NCBI GenBank assembly: GCA_963693365.1
Contig: CAVNZM010000003.1
Span: forward strand, 12,648,001 to 12,712,000
Origin: Amoebidium appalachense
Lineage: Eukaryota; Ichthyosporea
Reading direction: 5' to 3'
DNA: 64,000 bases
The notes under the pieces were generated by a model. The model saw nothing but the letters and a program-made list of their open reading frames with translations, had not been told where the DNA came from and did no database searches. The position numbers were made by a program, and so were the translations under genes. Below, piece by piece: positions 40,047 through 48,731 of this stretch (the first letter of the stretch is position 1; every line of letters begins with the position of its first letter).

Positions 40047-40277
40047 ATGTCCGTGCTCGCCAACGTGATGGTGTTTGTCTTCTGGGCGCTCGCCGTCGGC
40101 TCCATGGCCGGGTTCATGAGCCTGTACAGCGCCATGACGAAGGAGAAGTGCGTCGAGGCCGCCGTGAAGAACAGGTACGAGGCCTCGAACACTGCCGTGA
40201 TGGTGGCCCTGGTGGTCACCGTGTTTGCGTACCTCATCTACGGCGTGTACGCGTCGGCCTCCTCCGCGCAGGTATAA
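40047..40277 (+). CDS. Two-span membrane protein
   Basis: 76 residues, ATG at 40047. Segments 5-25 (ANVMVFVFWALAVGSMAGFM) and 48-68 (TAVMVALVVTVFAYLIYGVY) are hydrophobic, separated by a charged loop. It may be a virion inner-membrane protein. The next gene starts 37 bases downstream, after a TATA box that overlaps the end of this one. Confidence 0.6.
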   Translation: MSVLANVMVFVFWALAVGSMAGFMSLYSAMTKEKCVEAAVKNRYEASNTAVMVALVVTVFAYLIYGVYASASSAQV

Positions 40278-40280
40278 AGG
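40271..40280 (+). promoter_or_regulatory. TATA box of the 130-residue gene
   Basis: GGTATAAAGG, 44 bases before the ATG at 40315, overlapping the stop of the preceding gene. Confidence 0.65.
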
Positions 40281-40314
40281 GAGCTCGTCCGCAATTGTTG
40301 CGCCCAGTCTCAGT

Positions 40315-40707
40315 ATGGGTGCCGTCGCCTCGCAGCCCATCGTGTGCGCGCCGGTGCAGACCTTCTTCGTCACCACGGACGCCGACTGCTCGCCCGTCCT
40401 CGTCACCAACCGCCTCATGGGCACGCTGACCGTGGACTCGACCCGCGTGACCGTGTGGGCGTCCACGCGCCCGCTCTACTTTCTGCCCACCACGGGCCTC
40501 AAGGCCATGCCCCCGGACCAGTACCTGCCGGCGGCCGTGCAGCACGGCTGCGACGCACTGCTGGCGAACCGGCTGGTGCTGGGGGGCGACCCCGAGTCCC
40601 TGGGGCTCGTGCGCCTGGCCGACATGACGCCGCGCGAGTTCAAGCAGTACCGGCCGATCTTCGTGTCCGGCACCGTCACCACGTCCGTCACCGTGCCGCA
40701 GCTCTAG
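40315..40707 (+). CDS. N-myristoylation candidate protein
   Basis: 130 residues, ATG at 40315. Begins MGAVASQPI, a good N-myristoylation signal (Gly2, Ser6), which supports this start over the upstream frame extension. The rest is beta-rich with no recognized domain. Acylated virion proteins are usual in large DNA viruses. The stop overlaps the convergent NUDIX gene by 20 bases. Confidence 0.62.
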   Translation: MGAVASQPIVCAPVQTFFVTTDADCSPVLVTNRLMGTLTVDSTRVTVWASTRPLYFLPTTGLKAMPPDQYLPAAVQHGCDALLANRLVLGGDPESLGLVRLADMTPREFKQYRPIFVSGTVTTSVTVPQL

Positions 40708-41362
40708 GCGTCATAGTCTCGCACCACGCCAGGTCCTTGAGGAACAGCCCCATGTTGAAGTACTGCACCAGGCTGTTGAGGCCCGCCAGGAACGGCCGCC
40801 GAAACATCGGGTTGCCGGCCATCCCCGGCACCGGGTGGTTCCAGCGCGACTTGAGCGCCACCTCGAACACCTCGTCCGCGAGGAACCACTGCATGTTGCG
40901 CTTCTCCAGGAAGTCGTACTTGACGCGCAGCGTGCCGTCGCGCACCTCCGTCGACCCCGGCAGAGCCAGCTGGCCTGCCGACAGCGCCTGGCGCGCAGCC
41001 CGGAACCGGTGCGGCATGTGCGGGTCAAATGGGATCTGCACCATATACGTAATAAAGTAGCGGTTCTGACCGGCCGCTCCCGCAAATCTGAGCACGTACG
41101 CCCGGTCCCGCAGGATGCCCTCGAGCATTGGGCGGGGGATCACAGTGTCCAGTGTCTCCTCGTAGAACTCCATGACCGTGGTCTCCTCCACGGTCAGGCC
41201 CGCCTTGAGCCTCCCGCCAAACACCCCGTACCTCCCGTCACTGTCCTCCTGTCCGAGGAGGAACAGCACGCGGCGGTCGTGCACGGCGTAGGGTAGTACG
41301 CCGGCGCCGATGATGCGACAGTCATCGTCGTGGTAGGGGATGCACATGTCCAGGACCTTCAT
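40688..41362 (-). CDS. NUDIX hydrolase-like protein
   Basis: 224 residues from the ATG at 41360-41362. The central block GGRLKAGLTVEETTVMEFYEETLDTV fits a NUDIX box with the catalytic E-x-x-E-E (EFYEE) present but the early Glu and the Arg of the canonical G-x5-E-x7-R-E pattern replaced. NUDIX enzymes hydrolyse nucleoside diphosphate-linked compounds; poxviruses and African swine fever-like viruses use them to decap mRNA. Here a decapping or housekeeping role is inferred from context only. The changed box may alter the substrate or abolish activity. Confidence 0.72.
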   Translation of the reverse strand: MKVLDMCIPYHDDDCRIIGAGVLPYAVHDRRVLFLLGQEDSDGRYGVFGGRLKAGLTVEETTVMEFYEETLDTVIPRPMLEGILRDRAYVLRFAGAAGQNRYFITYMVQIPFDPHMPHRFRAARQALSAGQLALPGSTEVRDGTLRVKYDFLEKRNMQWFLADEVFEVALKSRWNHPVPGMAGNPMFRRPFLAGLNSLVQYFNMGLFLKDLAWCETMTPRAAAR

Positions 41363-41365
41363 CAA

Positions 41366-42182
41366 GTGGAGGGGAGATAATCTGGGGTGGGGTCGGTGCC
41401 AAACTCACCAGAAACTTGGGGGCGAGCGCGCCCGGCCGGTCTGGGTGAATATCGGGTGAACCAGCGTGGCTTCAGCGCGAAGGGGTCAAAAAACGGTCAA
41501 AGCAGCGCAGGGTTTGCCAATATCAGGTGAAGCCAGCGCGAAGTTGGTGAATATTAAACTAAATTGGCGCGATCCCCGGCCAATATCCAGCGAACCCCAA
41601 AACGATGTCGCGCTATCCTCTGCCAATATCCAGTGAACCCCAAAACGATGTCGCGCTATCCTCTGCCAATATCCAGTGAACCCCAAAACGAAGTCGCGCG
41701 ATCCCCGGCCAATATCCAGTGAACCAAAACAAAACCTCAGTCAATATCGATCGATTCACGGAGCATCCCTTTCAATATTGATCAAATCACGGAGCACCCC
41801 TTTGAATAATGCTTGAATCAGATTCACCCGCTATTCGATCTGATTGGTCGAAAACGGCCAAGATCGATCGAGCTGGGATTTCACACTCTGACCAATCAGA
41901 GCGCGCAGAAATTCAAAGCCAGTGCTCCGATGTTTCAGCCAATCAGAGCGCCCCACATTAGATCACGAGACCCAGCCAGTCTGTTTCAACTCATTCGCAA
42001 ATATCTTTATTTATTTTGAGAGTGGCCAGGTGCGCTCCAAACCAAAAAAAAAAAAATGCAATGCAATCCCGTTGGACCAAACTTTATAAGGTATTCTGCA
42101 TCCCGGGCCCCGAACTTTACACACCTGGCCAGCCAGGTAATACAAAACACACCCGAACCCGCCATCCCCACAGCAGCCCTGG
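41366..42182. repeat. Non-coding repeat block A (43-base repeats and CCAAT words)
   Basis: Contains GGTGAATATCGGGTGAACC-like units, then about three copies of a 43-base unit that starts CCAATATCCAGTGAACCCC at 41580, 41623 and 41666, then AATATTGATCAAATCACGGAGCA twice, then GATTGGTCGAAA, CCAATCAGAGCGC and CCAATCAGAGCGC. Block B at 58693-59280 has the same order of parts in the same direction. It is the largest gene-free stretch of the block apart from the arrays at 59-60 kb and could be a replication origin, promoter array or junction. Confidence 0.7.
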
Positions 42183-42512
42183 CTACCCCAGCACGTGCTT
42201 CTCCAGGAAGCGCAAGGGGTACACCTTGACCGGGCGCAGGTCACCCTGCACCATCTTCAACGTCTCCTCGGGCTCGCAGCCCTCCTGCTCGCGCCACGTG
42301 CGTGCCAGCAGCCGGCCGACCGTGCTGCTGGACCTGTCGGTGATGCCCCGGTCGACGAGGAACTTGGCCACGGTCACGTACCCGCCGATCGCAGACTCCT
42401 CGATGGCCGTGCTAGTTCGGGTAGGGACAAGGATGTTGGCAAGGGTGTCGTTGAGCAGCATGCGCATGCGTGGGTCCCTGTTTGTGGAAGAAACGCCGGT
42501 CTCCCCCAGCAC
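42183..42512 (-). pseudogene. C-terminal fragment of a viral protein
   Basis: 109 codons without ATG; an in-frame stop lies directly before the first codon, so the 5' part is missing. It contains VGRLLARTWREQEG and KVYPLRFLEKHVLG at the end. The last 50 bases are repeated at 59201-59254 after block B. The style (VGR-x-L ... G-x-x-P ... V-x-G ... Y) recalls the C-terminal domain of KilA-N/MSV199-type proteins. It overlaps the upstream part of the protease-like gene on the other strand. Confidence 0.45.
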
Positions 42513-43899
42513 TCAGACGTACGCATGGACACCGGAAAACGGTTGCCTCTCCCTCTCCCTGGAAAGCACAGAACCCGACACGATCCCGGTGTATCTTGCC
42601 TGTGTTAAACGTCTCCGGTTCGATGCGCAACAGGATGGCTACTCCGTGAATATCGAGTTCGAGAACCAAGATAGTCCTGGGATACACACCTTCGACACAA
42701 CTTACGATTCGGTTCGAAACTTCATGTTGGACAAGAGGGGCAATGCTTTCAAGGAGATCATGGTGAAGCACGCCCCATACCAGATCGAGGAGTACAAAAA
42801 GAGTACCATCCCTGGGAACCCAACACCCCCATATTTGCAGGAGGATTCGGTAGCAGACTTCTTGTTTGACAAACTGTACCGCGGGGCCCAACAAATTTCG
42901 GGGTCCATAAAAGACCTGATAGGGGTGGGGTCTGTGTGGACTTCGCCTGCAGTAGAGGGGAGAACCAATACTATAGTAATGCTACAGACATATCTTCCGA
43001 AGTCCACAATTTTCGCCCCCGGAGAATTGCTCCGTACACAACCCAACAACGAGTCAATGACTGTCCAGCAATCGTTTAGGAATCAACTCAGGAACGATGG
43101 CTTCATGACCACCATATCGATGCCTAAATGGAAGTTCTTTTTTAGGAACGAACTCGCGACAATGTTGTTCCAATGGCTGACTGACCCCCAACGGGTGCCC
43201 TACTTTATTATATACACAGGTGAAGTGCACCATGCTTCTGTCATCATACTCGTTTCAGGTGACAAGTCGAGTATAGTTCTGGAGTTCTTCAATGTCCATG
43301 CCCCGAGTAGCACGTTGACAAAAGCCCTTGTCTCATTCATGAGAAGCGCTGATCCCACAGGCAAGCTGAAAGACATACTTCGATCCTTCAAACCCGAAAG
43401 GGTTTGCACTGATTTGCAAAATCTTCATGGAAAAAGGACATTGTACGAAGAATTGTTTGACAGAGACGAGGTGGTCGATGGGGCCTGTGCGTCTTGGTTG
43501 AGTATTTATATACTGCTGCGGACTTCACAAGCCGACTGGTCGTCCATACCGGGTGCGGATGGGCACACCATAGGCGAGCGGATCTGCAACTTCATCAAGA
43601 CGAAAATCGCAAGGGATGGGGGATTCCAAGCGGTCTATAAGGTCGGGGGAACGATCGCGATGTACGGAAAGCGCCTGATCGAACTCTACGGGGCTAAGAT
43701 GTATCAAACTGCGGATTGGTGGGCGCAAGACGGCGTCAATCAACAGGAGCGTTACCGAGAGGTCGTGGACATGGTGCTTTCCAAGAAAGTTCTCGTATTG
43801 ACCGATACCGAGCTTAAGGATGCAGGACTGCCAACACGCAAGGACGGCGAGCAACTTGTGAACGAGGTCCGAGAACAAGCGGCGCGGCTCCTCCCCTGA
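42504..43899 (+). CDS. Candidate C48-like cysteine protease, paralog 1, 5' end broken
   Basis: Homology to the gene at 48732-50249 starts at TQTYAWTPENGCLSL (about 42511) and continues to the end (LTDTELKDAGLPTRKDGEQLV versus LTDAELEAAGLPRRRDGERLV). Shared blocks are LIGVGSVWTSPAV, MLQTYLPKS, HHASVIILVSGD, LEFFNVHAP and GACASWLSIYILLRTS. The His ... hydrophobic-Asp/Asn ... Cys-x-x-W order resembles Ulp1/adenain-type proteases, but the Gln before Cys is not evident. The frame is open upstream to an ATG at 42061, through sequence that is antisense to another gene fragment, so the original N-terminus (about 37 residues in the paralog) was replaced. Confidence 0.5.
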
Positions 43900-43941
43900 G
43901 GGCATCAAAAGGTCAAGAATTGAGGTGGATTGATCCCTGCC

Positions 43942-44307
43942 TCAGCGGAGGACCTCCCTTCTCAGCGCAGCGGCCAGCCGCGCGAGCCAGGCGGTGCGGT
44001 CGTCGCCCAGGCGTGTGGCAAAGTCGGCATAGGACATCTGTGCCGAGAACCATTGACCCTTCTCCTCGTTCCAGTAGCGCAGGCCGTTGACATTGGAAAC
44101 TTCCATGCGCGGGCACCGGCCGCATTCGCCAAAACGGGCTGTGTCGGCCTCCCAGCCCGCGGCCAGGCGCTTGTCGTAAAGCAGGGCGGCACAGGTGGGT
44201 GCGTCGCAGGGCGGGTCACGACCGAACACCGTGCGCACCGCATCTCGCAGCGCGAGCGCGAGCAGGGTGGTCACGCAGAGCGCCATAAGAAGGAGTACCA
44301 GCTGCAT
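43942..44307 (-). CDS. Membrane-anchored or secreted small Cys-containing protein
   Basis: 121 residues, ATG at 44305-44307. MQLVLLLMALCVTTLLALAL is a signal peptide or N-terminal anchor. The rest has four cysteines (PPCDAPTCAALL, GECGRC) and a WNEEKGQWF segment. Unknown function; a virion surface or lumenal protein is likely. Confidence 0.5.
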   Translation of the reverse strand: MQLVLLLMALCVTTLLALALRDAVRTVFGRDPPCDAPTCAALLYDKRLAAGWEADTARFGECGRCPRMEVSNVNGLRYWNEEKGQWFSAQMSYADFATRLGDDRTAWLARLAAALRREVLR

Positions 44308-44355
44308 TGTTACGTCACGGGCGCATTTTGTGCCGGCTTAATCTTCCTGTAGTGC

Positions 44356-44943
44356 ATGCACATCACGCACGGCGACCGCTTCGTCAGCCGCAACCTCGCG
44401 CTGCTCAGCTGCCCGGTGGAGTGGCCCGAGGACCTGGCCAACACGAGGCACACGGGCATGCGTCTGCAGTGGCGGCGCGAAGGCGACCTGGTCACCGCCA
44501 TGCTCGGTGAGACACGCATGTACTGGAGGGCGCTGCCCGAGGCCAACGTCGTCACGTTCACCGACGACCGTGCTCGGGCAAGCTCTTTTGGGTTCAGCGA
44601 CTGCCCGCTCCCGCAGCCCAACCACGTTCCCGACACGGGTCTGGCGGGCGTGCGGGTGCGTCTGCAGGACACAGACCCGCCGGCCCTCCCCCCGCCTAGC
44701 GCACCGCCCCAGGGCCGCGTGGAGCTCGGCGTGGCCTTCTCCATCGGCGTGCTCGGCGTGGGGCCCCTGCCCATGCCCTCGTGGTTTGTGTCCTCGGTCG
44801 CAGACACGAGCCCCACCATGCAGTATGGGTTCCGCGGCGTCAATCTTGCGCTGTGCCTGCTGCACGTGTGGCGCGTCCGCGTGTGCGTGGACCTGTTCCC
44901 GTTCCCGGGCCTGACGCTTTTTCTGGCGCTGCTCGAGCTCTGA
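44356..44943 (+). CDS. Unknown protein with hydrophobic C-terminus
   Basis: 195 residues, ATG at 44356. The first 80 residues are mixed; a Pro-rich linker at about 107-119 precedes a hydrophobic C-terminal third (NLALCLLHVWRVRVCVDLF, LTLFLALLEL). No family recognized. The stop is followed within 21 bases by the next gene. Confidence 0.5.
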   Translation: MHITHGDRFVSRNLALLSCPVEWPEDLANTRHTGMRLQWRREGDLVTAMLGETRMYWRALPEANVVTFTDDRARASSFGFSDCPLPQPNHVPDTGLAGVRVRLQDTDPPALPPPSAPPQGRVELGVAFSIGVLGVGPLPMPSWFVSSVADTSPTMQYGFRGVNLALCLLHVWRVRVCVDLFPFPGLTLFLALLEL

Positions 44944-44963
44944 TATTTTGTAGCCGACTATCA

Positions 44964-45359
44964 ATGCGTGCGCTGCTCCTGTGTCCCCCCCTGCTTGCAC
45001 TGGCCCTTGCGGCCCCCGAGTGCCTGGTGTTTGCGAGCTCGGCAACCCTTGCGGCAACCACCGCGCACGTGCCGCCCAGCCCCACTGCCGAAACAAAGAC
45101 GTGGTGGGCGACCCTGACGCACGTGGAGACCGTTGCAGCCACCACCACAGCCGCCGCCTCGATCCAAACCATCGAAACCACCTCGGCCTCGGAAACTCCC
45201 ACCGACACGGACACCGACATATTCGAGATCCCCACCTCCGTCACTGAAGGCGAACCAACCGACGAACCCATGCCCACGATGCCCGTGGACCCGCCCCAGC
45301 CCCCACCAGGCACCAACGCGTCCAACTGGGAGTGCCGTTGCACGCTCATCAGACGTTAA
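44964..45359 (+). CDS. Secreted mucin-like Thr/Pro-rich protein
   Basis: 131 residues, ATG at 44964. Signal peptide MRALLLCPPLLALALAAPE, then a long Thr/Ser/Pro/Glu-rich region (TTSASETPTDTDTD, EIPTSVTEGEPTDEP) suited to O-glycosylation, and a C-terminal NASNWECRC with an N-glycosylation site. Probable virion or cell surface glycoprotein. Confidence 0.5.
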   Translation: MRALLLCPPLLALALAAPECLVFASSATLAATTAHVPPSPTAETKTWWATLTHVETVAATTTAAASIQTIETTSASETPTDTDTDIFEIPTSVTEGEPTDEPMPTMPVDPPQPPPGTNASNWECRCTLIRR

Positions 45360-45438
45360 TCATTTCTCGGAAAACCAGAATTGGCCTGTCGATTCTTTGT
45401 TTTGTTCAGCCACACCAGCTTTTATTTGCGCAAGAAGA

Positions 45439-46041
45439 ATGGACTTCTCAAATGCGATTGCCTTAATCATTCTAATGCTTACTACTGGTGTGTTGATATG
45501 GGCATACATCAAGTACGAACCCAAACCTGGCGCTGGCAAAAACGACAGTACCCCTAAGCCTGGCGCTGGCAAAAACGACAGTACCCCTAAGCCTGGCGCT
45601 GGCAAAAACGACAGTACCCCTAAGCCTGGCGCTGGCAAAAACGACAGTACCCCTAAGCCTGGCGCTGGCAAAAACGACAGTACCCCTGCAGTCGCACGGA
45701 CACAGTGGTATGCTTTCGACCAAGTGGGGGACCACAGCACGGACAACACGTTTAACGACTGGCAAGACTCGGTGAACTATGGGTACACGTCGGCCAGTCA
45801 GTGCATTGACCGATGCCAATCTACGAGCGGATGCGAACAGGTGGGCTATTCGCCATGGCAGGATATGGACGGGAAGCGGCCAAAAGGCTATTGCTACATG
45901 AGGAAAGCCGTCAAGAAATGGCCGTTGGATGCGTGGTCAAACAAGTCCGGTGTGGCTGCATCGGAATCGCAGGTTACGTATGTGATGGCCGCACAAGTGC
46001 CGGAGAGCGAGAAGCAACATGGCACGCTGGTTGAGTTCTAG
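45439..46041 (+). CDS. Membrane protein with 11-residue repeats and PAN-like domain
   Basis: 200 residues, ATG at 45439. One membrane segment at about 5-24, then five tandem KPGAGKNDSTP repeats (33 bases each, nearly identical in DNA, residues about 28-82), then a Cys domain with ASQCIDRCQSTSGCEQVGY and GYCYMRK that resembles a PAN/apple-type fold (carbohydrate or protein binding). The repeats look like a stalk whose length can change by slippage. The arrangement suits a virion attachment protein. Confidence 0.6.
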   Translation: MDFSNAIALIILMLTTGVLIWAYIKYEPKPGAGKNDSTPKPGAGKNDSTPKPGAGKNDSTPKPGAGKNDSTPKPGAGKNDSTPAVARTQWYAFDQVGDHSTDNTFNDWQDSVNYGYTSASQCIDRCQSTSGCEQVGYSPWQDMDGKRPKGYCYMRKAVKKWPLDAWSNKSGVAASESQVTYVMAAQVPESEKQHGTLVEF

Positions 46042-46132
46042 CATGAATCAGATGAACCAATCAAAGAAAGGCTGGCATTTCCATTGCCCTTTGTGTCCAG
46101 AGCTGGCTTCTTTTTTATTGTGCCCCAATGTA

Positions 46133-47491
46133 ATGTCGCATGCGCGCTCCCGCATCCTTGACGACATGGCATCCCACATCGATTTTTCGGCGGCAGTGGC
46201 CCGCCGGGCAGCGTTCCCGCACGGGCCGGCCCTGCCCTCGGCCCCCCGCAGCGTGTCGGTGCCGAGCGAGGCGCCCCCGCGTGTCGAGCCCCCGCAGCCG
46301 CCGCAGGGCCAGTGGCGCTACCACTTCGTGACGGGCGGGTCCGAGTGCCGGCCGCTGCAGGTGGAGTTTCCCGCCACCCGGTCCGTGCACGGCATCCGTG
46401 TCGAGGGCTTCAAGGCGCACAGCGTGTACGACGTGTGCGAGGGCGCAAACAGGCTGACGCTGTCGCTGTCGTACCTGGACTCGCCCGACGGCCGGCCCCC
46501 GGGCATGTGGGTGAAGGCGTCCACCGACGTGTACCTGCCTGTGGGCAACTACACCCTGGACACCCTGTGCGCCGAGCTCGAGATGCGGCTGGACGCCGCC
46601 ATCGCCGCCTGCTTCAACCCCAGCTACAGCCCCGAGGAGGTGGCGGACATTTTGGAGATGTACCCGGACACGCTGCCCTACTACGCCAGCGTCACACACA
46701 CGGAGCGGTTGCGCCGGGACGCCGAGCGCAACGGCGAGGCGTGGACCAGGCACCAGGACTTTGTGTGCAAGACGCGGTGGGCGCCACGCCGGCAGGGCCC
46801 GCGCGACGAGATCGCATTCGAGGCGCTGATGCTCGCGCAGCTGTACTACAGGGAGAACGCATGGGCGTGGCGTGAGCTGGCCAACGAGCGTGACGCCCAC
46901 GGGCGCATCCAGTGGCCGTTCCACAACACGCTGTACAACCTCATGACGCCCTCGAAGCTCGCGCTGCCCGGGCGCCTGGTCATCAGCATCCACCACCGCA
47001 AGAACATGGACCCGGACACGATGAAGCACTGGCTGCCGTATGCGTCGGTGCCGACGTTCTCGCTTGACGTGTGCCGGGGGCTCGGGAGCGTGCTGGGAAT
47101 GGCGGCCGGCGCGCACGTCAGCCACAGCCTGACAGCGGGGCTGCCACCGCTGGCCCGCTACTTCGACGGGCGAGACCATGCGGCCGTGGAGGAGGGCGAC
47201 CAGCAGCTGCCGTGCCAGGGCGACAACATCCAGTGCGTGTTTGGGACGGATGCACCCCTGGGCCCGCGGGGGGCGCTCATGGTGCACGTCATGCAGGGCG
47301 AGACGAACCTGCAGGGGCGCATCATGGCGCCGGGTGTGCAGGGGGCGGCGGGCGGGGCGGTGGACGACATGCTGGCGAGCCCGCAGATCTTGGGGACGCT
47401 GGACCACGTCGACACGCTGCGGCTGGTGGTGGTGGACGAGACCGGGACAAGGGTGACTGGCTGTTTCTCGGCGCTGGTCGCGGTTAAATAA
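46133..47491 (+). CDS. Structural-type protein with GNYT motif
   Basis: 452 residues from the ATG at 46133; in-frame ATGs at 46019, 46043 and 46166 are alternatives, and the first two overlap or crowd the previous gene. Early Pro-rich region, then VYLPVGNYTLDTLCAEL (parallel to IPEGRYTAAYLIDTM of the 875-residue protein), later CRGLGSVLGMAAGAH, and a C-terminus LRLVVVDETGTRVTGC that parallels the other protein's end. The P-x-G-x-Y-T and L-G pair suggests a capsid- or penton-like protein. It ends in TAAATAAAAG, so the polyadenylation signal overlaps the stop. Confidence 0.6.
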   Translation: MSHARSRILDDMASHIDFSAAVARRAAFPHGPALPSAPRSVSVPSEAPPRVEPPQPPQGQWRYHFVTGGSECRPLQVEFPATRSVHGIRVEGFKAHSVYDVCEGANRLTLSLSYLDSPDGRPPGMWVKASTDVYLPVGNYTLDTLCAELEMRLDAAIAACFNPSYSPEEVADILEMYPDTLPYYASVTHTERLRRDAERNGEAWTRHQDFVCKTRWAPRRQGPRDEIAFEALMLAQLYYRENAWAWRELANERDAHGRIQWPFHNTLYNLMTPSKLALPGRLVISIHHRKNMDPDTMKHWLPYASVPTFSLDVCRGLGSVLGMAAGAHVSHSLTAGLPPLARYFDGRDHAAVEEGDQQLPCQGDNIQCVFGTDAPLGPRGALMVHVMQGETNLQGRIMAPGVQGAAGGAVDDMLASPQILGTLDHVDTLRLVVVDETGTRVTGCFSALVAVK

Positions 47492-47518
47492 AAGAGACTC
47501 CCAGATAATTCCTGACCT

Positions 47519-48034
47519 CTACCCGCCCATAGCCGCCCTGTCAGCGGGGCGTTCAACCTGTGGGAACCTGGGCACGAACGAGAAGGACTCGAATGTCGCG
47601 TACGCCGCACGGCGCGCCACAGCCATGCCGCAGTGACGCGCGCGCTCCTGGAACTGCTGGTAGCGGTCGGTGTACTGGGGATCGGACGACGTCTCCATGA
47701 GGAACACGCCAAACCTGTCCTCCTCCTCGTCACCGAAGAAGATGATGTTGACGACGACGGGGACCCCCTCGAGCCGCCCGACCATGAGCCAGTTGTAGTG
47801 CCCCCTCCCATGGATCATCCAGGGCTCCCGCGCCTGTGCGCTTTCGATCAAGAACAGAAACGACTCCTGCCCGGACAACACATCCTCGCACGGCAGTGTC
47901 AGCTGCAAGTAGAATGTGTTCGGCTGGCCCAGCCGTGGTATCATTTCGGCCAAATCCGAGCCGCCGTCGATAAACACCTCGTGGTCGTAATCCGCGTCCC
48001 ATCCCCATGTGGCCTGTGAAGTCCCGATTCCCAT
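47519..48034 (-). CDS. N-myristoylation candidate protein, unknown
   Basis: 171 residues from the ATG at 48032-48034. Begins MGIGTSQATW, a plausible N-myristoylation signal, which favours this start; the open frame further upstream is antisense to the resolvase gene. Middle part has beta-strand character (VPVVVNIIFFGDEEEDRFGVFLME). No family recognized. It is divergent from the resolvase gene. Confidence 0.55.
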   Translation of the reverse strand: MGIGTSQATWGWDADYDHEVFIDGGSDLAEMIPRLGQPNTFYLQLTLPCEDVLSGQESFLFLIESAQAREPWMIHGRGHYNWLMVGRLEGVPVVVNIIFFGDEEEDRFGVFLMETSSDPQYTDRYQQFQERARHCGMAVARRAAYATFESFSFVPRFPQVERPADRAAMGG

Positions 48035-48076
48035 GCCTGTGCCAACAATATTCTTGTAAACGAGTTGGGCAGGGAA

Positions 48077-48086
48077 GCATAAAAGG
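48077..48086 (+). promoter_or_regulatory. TATA box of the resolvase gene
   Basis: GCATAAAAGG, 36 bases before the ATG at 48113. Confidence 0.6.
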
Positions 48087-48112
48087 GAATCCCCCAACCC
48101 CCCACCCTCACA

Positions 48113-48712
48113 ATGCGTGTGGCCGCCATCGACATCGGCTTCCTGAACCTGGTGGTGTGCGTGCTCAGCACGACCGACGACCCCGCCACGCCCTTCATCA
48201 TCCACACGTGGGACCGCTGGCTCGTGGGCAACCCGGACACCATGGCCACGGTGCTGGTGGAGCTGCTGCTGCGCCGGCTGCACGAGGACCGCGCGCTGTT
48301 CGCGGACGTCGACATGGTCGTCATCGAGCGCCAGATGGTCACCAAGCTGAGCGTGCTGGCGCACGCGCTGCAGGCGTACTTCCTCACCCTCAGATTGACC
48401 AATGGCCACGGGCCCGGCGTGGTGCTGCAGCACGGCACGCGCAAGAACCAGTGCGGGGCGTGGCTCGCCCGCCACGGAATGGCTCCTGCGGAGACGGGCA
48501 AGGCGGGGTATGCGGTGTACAAGCGGCGTGCGGTGGTCGACACGCAGCAAGCGCTCAAGCTGCAGAGTGAGCAGGGGTGGCGGGACAAGTTTGGGCGGGA
48601 GGGCAAGAAGGACGACATGGCGGATGCGCTGCTGCACGGTCTGTGGTACCTGTTCTGTCGGAATCAGAAGGGGGGGGTCACGCTGAAAGCAGGCAGACAG
48701 TGTTCAAAATAA
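48113..48712 (+). CDS. RuvC-like Holliday junction resolvase (poxvirus A22 type)
   Basis: 199 residues, ATG at 48113. Acidic catalytic residues in order: D7 (VAAIDIGFLN), E72 (MVVIERQM) and the D167-D168/D171 pair (KKDDMADALLHG). These match the RNase H-fold resolvases of poxviruses and other NCLDV, which cut branched DNA before packaging. Length is typical. Followed immediately by an AATAAA signal (48706-48713). Confidence 0.85.
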   Translation: MRVAAIDIGFLNLVVCVLSTTDDPATPFIIHTWDRWLVGNPDTMATVLVELLLRRLHEDRALFADVDMVVIERQMVTKLSVLAHALQAYFLTLRLTNGHGPGVVLQHGTRKNQCGAWLARHGMAPAETGKAGYAVYKRRAVVDTQQALKLQSEQGWRDKFGREGKKDDMADALLHGLWYLFCRNQKGGVTLKAGRQCSK

Positions 48713-48731
48713 AGGTGGCAATCGCCCCTGC

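Noticed and set aside
46115-47407. 430-codon minus-strand frame
   Set aside because: Antisense shadow of the structural-type gene; composition is Arg/His/Val-rich without motifs.
48035-48637. N-terminal extension of the MGIGTS protein
   Set aside because: It is antisense to the resolvase gene; the MGIGTS start is a good myristoylation signal and the only sensible one.
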